A stretch of DNA of 48,054 nt from an uncultured Gemmiger sp. (lineage in GTDB: Bacteria; Bacillota; Clostridia; Oscillospirales; Ruminococcaceae), in contig CALXAH010000026.1 of NCBI GenBank assembly GCA_944386225.1, forward strand, positions 1 to 48,054, read 5' to 3'. Positions 29,901 to 35,900 of the stretch are shown piece by piece. A model generated the notes under the pieces. The model saw nothing but the letters and a program-made list of their open reading frames with translations. It did not search any database and was not told the DNA's origin. Numbering within the stretch: position 1 is the stretch's first letter; each line of letters starts with the position of its first letter. A program made the translations under genes and the position numbers.

Positions 29901-32900
29901 ATTGGCGCTGCCCGCGGCCAGACCCATGTTGGCGGCGATCAGGGTCAGCTGCAGCTCGTTATCGCCGTTTATGGCAAAGCTGCCGTCGGCAAGGATGGTC
30001 ACGCCGCTGCCCACCGAGGCCAGGGCCCGGGTGCTGCTGTCCACCAGATTGAAGCCGCCGCCCAGGGTCAGCATTCCGCCGCCGGTAACGGCGTCGGCGG
30101 TGGCCACGTCCCACACATCGTTCTTTGCCGCGGCGGTGACGGTCACGTCCCCCGCGGCGGTGATGGTGCGGCCATCCCGGGTTGCATCGCCTATCCGGGC
30201 TTCGGTAACGTCCTGCATCCGGGCCAGAGACACCACGGCCCCCACGCCCGCCTTGGCGGAACCCAGGCTGGCGGAACCGGCGATGACCCGCACGATGGCG
30301 CTGCTGTTGGCGGCCACGGTGAGGCTTTCGCCCGCTTCGTTCTTGCCCAGTGTCAGGCTGGCGTCGCTGCCGATGGCGGCCCGCACGCTGTTTTCGGCCA
30401 GCAGCTGGGCCACAGTGCCCGCCACGTTGGCCGCACCGGCCACACCATGGTGCAGGCTGCCGGAGACAGCCTCCACATAATAGTTCACGGTGGCCAGATA
30501 GTTGATCATATCCAGCACATCCAGCAGGTCATCGGTGCCGATGGTGCATTCCATCTTGATCTGGCGCAGGTGGGCCAGGTCGTCCGGCAGGGTGATGTGC
30601 ATCAGGCCCTTGTCGGTGTCGCCCACGGTGGCGTCCTGGTTGGAGACGGTGAGCAGATCGCTCCAGTCAAAGGGGAACTGATACAGGCTCTCGTCCACCA
30701 GCGGCCGGTCGGCGGTGACGGTGAGGGTACGGGCGGTGACGGCGAGATCGTCGCCCAGTTCGGCATGGATGTCGCTGAAGGAATGCAGCAGGGCAAAAGC
30801 CGCGCCAACGCCCACCGTCTGGGCGCCGATGTTGGCGCCCAGGGCGCGGATGGCCAGCTTGCTCAGGTCGGCAGCGGCAACAAGCACATCGCCGCCGGCC
30901 AGGATGGTGGCATTGTCTCCCACCAGGGCCAGGGTATCGGCCTTGTCGGTGAGCACCGCCACCGCACCGGCTACCCCCAGAGTGCCCTGCATGCCGGTGG
31001 CGATGGAGGCCGCCACGGCCTGGGCGCTCATATAACCGGGGTAGTTGCCGGTCAGGTTCTGGGTTGTGTCGGCGGTAACGGACACGTCGCCCTTTGCGTT
31101 CAGGGTCACGCCGTCGGCCACGCCGGCCTGGGCGGTGTTCTCGTTCAGGGTCACGGCCACAGCCGCGGCCACGGTGTTGGCCCCCACAGGCGCGGTGGTC
31201 ACGGTGGCGCCGCTGGCCCGGTTGCGGAAGTTGACCACGTTTTCGGCCCTGGCCTGCACGTCGCCGTTCCGGGAGGTCACATTGCCCAGGATACGGGCCA
31301 GGGTATGATGCTCGGTAAAGGCCAGAGCGATGGCTGCCGCCACGTTCAGGCTGGAGGTCTGGGGCTGCACCCCGGCCACCTGCGCGCCGGAACCGGACAC
31401 GGAAGCGTCCAGCCCGCTGGTGCCGGAGGTGGTTTTGGTCAGATCCAGGCCAAAGGTCTTGAGCAGGTTGGAGGAGTAGGGCACCGCGTCCAGCTTGCCG
31501 GCAATGCTGCCGCCGGCCTGGTTGGCCTTTTCCTGCAGCTTGACCGCGCCCATCTTGTTGGTAGCGCCCACGATCTGGTTGCGGATGGTGCTGTTTTCGG
31601 CCGCGCCGGGGCTGATGTAGTTGAGCCCTTCGCGGAATTTCTCCAGCAGCCGGTCCAGATCGGCGCCGATGGAGGTAGCCAGGGCATAGCTCTCATCGGT
31701 TACGTCGGTGGCGCTGTGCACCCGCACGCTGCCGGCGGCGGTGGTGTCCGCTTCCAGCGAGGCGGTGATGTCGCTCTCCACCAGGCTCACGCCCACCGCG
31801 GCGCCCACAGCCGCCCGGCTGCCCGCCGCAAAGGCGGACACGGCGGTATAGCTGTCGCCGCCGTAGAGCGCCTGTACCAGCACGTTGGCCATGGCAAACA
31901 CGTCCTCGCCCTGGGCGGTCTGCCCGGTGAGGATGGCGCTCTCGATGGTATCCAGGGAATTGGTGGTGACCAGACGGCTGCCGGAGAGCAGCGCCGCCTT
32001 GACCACGTTGTTCACTACCGCCACGGCCACGCCGGCGTCGAAGGAGATTCCCTTGGTATTGGTGCCGTTGGCGGCGGCCTGGGCCAGAGATTTGTCCGCG
32101 GCCACGCCCAGGGTGGGCAGGTATTCGTAGGCTTTATCCCGCCTGGCAATGGGATCGCTGCCCGCCACGGTCACGGTGTCCACGTCATCCCGGAAGGTGG
32201 CCAGCAGGGCCAGGGCCTTGGCCCGGATATTCCGGTTGCCCAGGGTGGTGACAGCGTCGCCCGCGGTGGTCTCGGTGCCGATTCGGGCGGTGATGAGCGC
32301 GGTGATCAGGTTGGTGGCGAAGGAGGCGCCCACGCCCACCGAACTGCCGGGCTTGCGGGCGGTGGCAGCCTTGGCGGCCATGCCCAGCGACTTGTCGGCG
32401 CTGGCAGAGGCGGTGGTGTAGACCTTCTGGGCCTCGTTGGCCTCTACCCGGATGTCGCCGCCGGCGGTGATGTCCGGTTCGGCGGCCAGGGTGCTGCGCC
32501 CGGCGATGGTGGCGCTGGACACGGCGTTGATGATGGTGATGGCGGCGGAACCGGCCACACCCACGTTGGAGGCGCCCACGCCGGAGACGGCCTGGGTGGA
32601 GATGGTATGGCCCACCCCGTCCAGCTCGCTGCCGGTGGCAAACTTGGTGGTCATCAGCGCGGCAAACGCCTCGTAGATATCGTTCACCGCAAAGCCCAGC
32701 TGGGTAAGCTCGGCGCTGATCTTGTCCAGGGCGGGGATCTGAACCAGCAGCTGTTCCTTGTCAAAATAGGGTTTCCAGTTGTCCGCATCGCCCAATACGG
32801 CGAACACGTCCTCGATGTAGGCGGCCAGTGCGTCGGAATAGAGTTCGGCGTTCTGCCGGGCCGTGTTGGTGTCGCCGGTCAGGCTGGCCTTGATCTGTTC

Positions 32901-35900
32901 GGTCAGGATGGTCTCGTATTCCTTTGCGGCCTCGGCCCGCTGTTCGTCGGTGGGGTTTTCCAGGCCCAGCAGTTGGTCGATGGCCTGCTTCTGCTCGTCG
33001 GTCAGGGCGACCGCTTCTCCCGCGGCCAGCTTCAGCAGCAGAGGCATGAGCTGATAACCCAGCACCCGCTGCTGCGCGGCGTAGGCCATCATGGTTTCCA
33101 GATCGCTTATCAGGGAGGCGGTGAGATCGGCATAGCCCCACTGGGCGCCGTACGCGGCGTAGGGGTTGGCCGTGCCGGTGTAGCGCTCGGTGACCGCCGC
33201 GATGACATACTGCTCCAGACCATAGAGGTGATCCATGGTCAGCGGGGTCTGGTTATTCTTGTTGTACTCGGCCAGGATCAGGTCTTCCAGCAGCTCGGTG
33301 AGGGTGCGCTGCCCGGCGCCGTCCACCACCACGTCGCCCACCTTGATCCATTCCTCTTGCTTCAGATCCTGCTGCCACAGGGCAATGGCGATCATATCCG
33401 CCACAGCCTGGGCCAGCTTCTGTTTTTCCTCGTCGGTCAGGTCCTGTTTGGCCTGCAGATCCAGGAAAATGTATTCGGCGCTGGTGGTCAGGGCGTTGTC
33501 GCCCACCGCATCCAGCAGCACGTCCAGCTTGCCGGTCTGCAGCAGGTAGTCCACCAGCAGGTCGTAGGCCTGATCCAGCAGATCGGCCTGGGACTTTTCG
33601 TAGATTTCGGCCGCCACGGTGATGGCCCCGCCGGCGGACAGCTTGCCGCTGCCCACCTGGGCGATGTTCTGATGATCCACCATGTTTACGGCCGCGGCGG
33701 CGCCCACCCCCACGTAGCTGTTGGTGGTGCCGGCGTTGGCGCTCACCTTGGCGTCGGTGTCGTTGCGGGAGAGGACGGTGATGTCCTCGCCGGCGGACAC
33801 GTCCACATCGGCGATGAGGGCGCGGGAGAGGTTGTTCTGCAGGTTTACGGCGATGGCCGCCGCCACCTGGATGCTGCCTTCCATGGTCTCAAAGGGGCTG
33901 CGGTTTGCCGCAGCCTTTTCCACCATGGAGGCGTTGGTGTTCCGGGTGTTGACGCGGCCCGCCAGGGCCTTGCCGTTGTTCAGTTTCTGGTCGGCGGTCT
34001 GATCCGCCTTGCTTAGGTGTGAGCCATCGTTGGAGGAGGTGCCGCCGGAAGGCTTGGTGGTGCCGCCCACCAGACCCTCGGTGCCCGCGTCGCCGGCACT
34101 GGCGGCGTCCTGGGGGGTGCCGGTGCCGCCCTGGGCCAGGGCGCCCTGGGTGGAGGCGCGCACGGTCTGGGTGACCCGGCTGACCGACTCGGCGGCCACC
34201 GACAGGTTCTTGCGGGCCTTGGCACGCCGGCGCAGCTGGCTGTCGGCGCTGTCGTTGTAAACGCCCACCGCCACGGCCGCGCCGATGCCCACATTGGTAC
34301 CGGCGCTGGCGGCGTCCGCGGTGAGGAACCGGATCATCCGGTTCTGGGCGATCAGGGCCAGCTCGCCCGCCAGATCCACGCCCTGGCTGCCGCTTTCGCC
34401 CAGCTCGCTGAGCAGGTAGACGCCGGAGATGCTGGTGGCGGACACAGGGGTGAGGGAGGTGCCGCCGGAGGCGCCCGCCGCCGCGAACACCCGCTCGCTG
34501 CCCATATAATAGGAATCCACGGTCAGGTTGCCCAGGCTGGCGTCAGCGGGCAGGCTGCCGTCCAGGGCGCGGAACACTACGCCGTCCGGGATGGAGGCAA
34601 TCACGTCGATGCCGGTAACGGCCACGGCGATGCCCGCCCCCACGCCCAGGCTGGTGCGGCTGTAGGTCTTTTCATTTTCCAGGGGGAACATGCCCAGGGC
34701 GCGGCGGGCCCGCTTGCCGCTGGCGTCCGCCACGGTTTCCAGGCGGCTGTCTGCCACGCGGGAGGCAACGGTCAGGTCGGCGCCCTCGCCCAACCGGTAC
34801 TCGGCGTCGGGAGAGAGGGCGGCGTGGGAGTTGAGGGTGATCACCTGCACGGTGACGGCGCCGCCCAGCATGGCCGTCTCGGCCGGCGGAATATGGCCGG
34901 ACTTGGCAATGGCGGAGGAATCCACCCGGCGGTTTTCCACGGTCACGGCCAGCGCCTTGCCGGCGGTGACGGTGCCCCGCTGGATGCGGGCCTCGGCGTT
35001 ATGGGTAAAGGAGGTCACATTGACCGCGATGCCGGCGGCGGTGTTCTTGGGATCCTTGGTGATCTGCACCTTGCCGAAACCGGGGATGACGGCCAGGGTG
35101 GCGTTGTTGTAGAGGGAACCGTCCGCCCGGGTCTGGGAGGTGGTCTCGCCGTAGGTATGCAGCTGCACGCCGCCCTGCGCGGCGCTCACAACGCCGGAGG
35201 TGGCAATGCGGGCCAGAATTTCGTTATCCAGGATGGCCAGCGCCAGTGCGCCCATGGCCTGGGTGGAGGCTATATCCTGGTTGGGGTCGGCTTCGGCCAC
35301 GCCGTTGTTGAACAGGCTGCCCAGGGTGTTGCTGCCGGTGACCTTGCTGATGGCCCAGGCAGGGGTGCCGGAGGTGCCCGCGCGCAGGCCGAACACCGAT
35401 TCGGTCAGGCTGACCATCGAGCGCAGGGACTGCTTCTGGGTGGGCTGCTCGGTAAAGAGGGGGGTGCCGTTTTCCTGCACATACACGCTGATGGGCGAGG
35501 AGATGGCATAGGTGCGGTTGCGCAGCAGGCTGTCGGCCTCGGCACGGACGCTGCCGCCGGTGCTGATCACCGAAGCGGTGCTGCCGGTAATCTCGCCGTA
35601 ATCGCCCACATAGACGCCGGTGCGGCCCAGCGCCACGCTGACAGCCACAAAGACGCCGCTCTTGGGTTTCATGCGGGCCACATCGGTGGGGCCGGCGATG
35701 CTGGAGGCCTCGGTGTTCATGCGGGTGCGGGCATCCAGCAGCACATCGCCCCCGGCGGTAAGGGAGGCCGCATCGGTGACGATGGTCTCGGTCTCAGCGA
35801 TGGCCACCGCGCTGGAGAGGGAGAGCAGCGCCTTGGGGAAGCTGCCCTTGTCCACCGCGCTGATGTACACCTCGCTGTCGGTGCGCAGGGCGGTGCCCGC

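Noticed and set aside
20898-34016. A 13-kb open frame on the plus strand opposite the giant gene
   Set aside because: It has no start signal, and its composition (His, Gly, Gln, Val-rich) is what antisense of a GC-rich, Ala/Val/Gly repeat gene gives. The minus strand has the signal peptide, ribosome site and domain structure.
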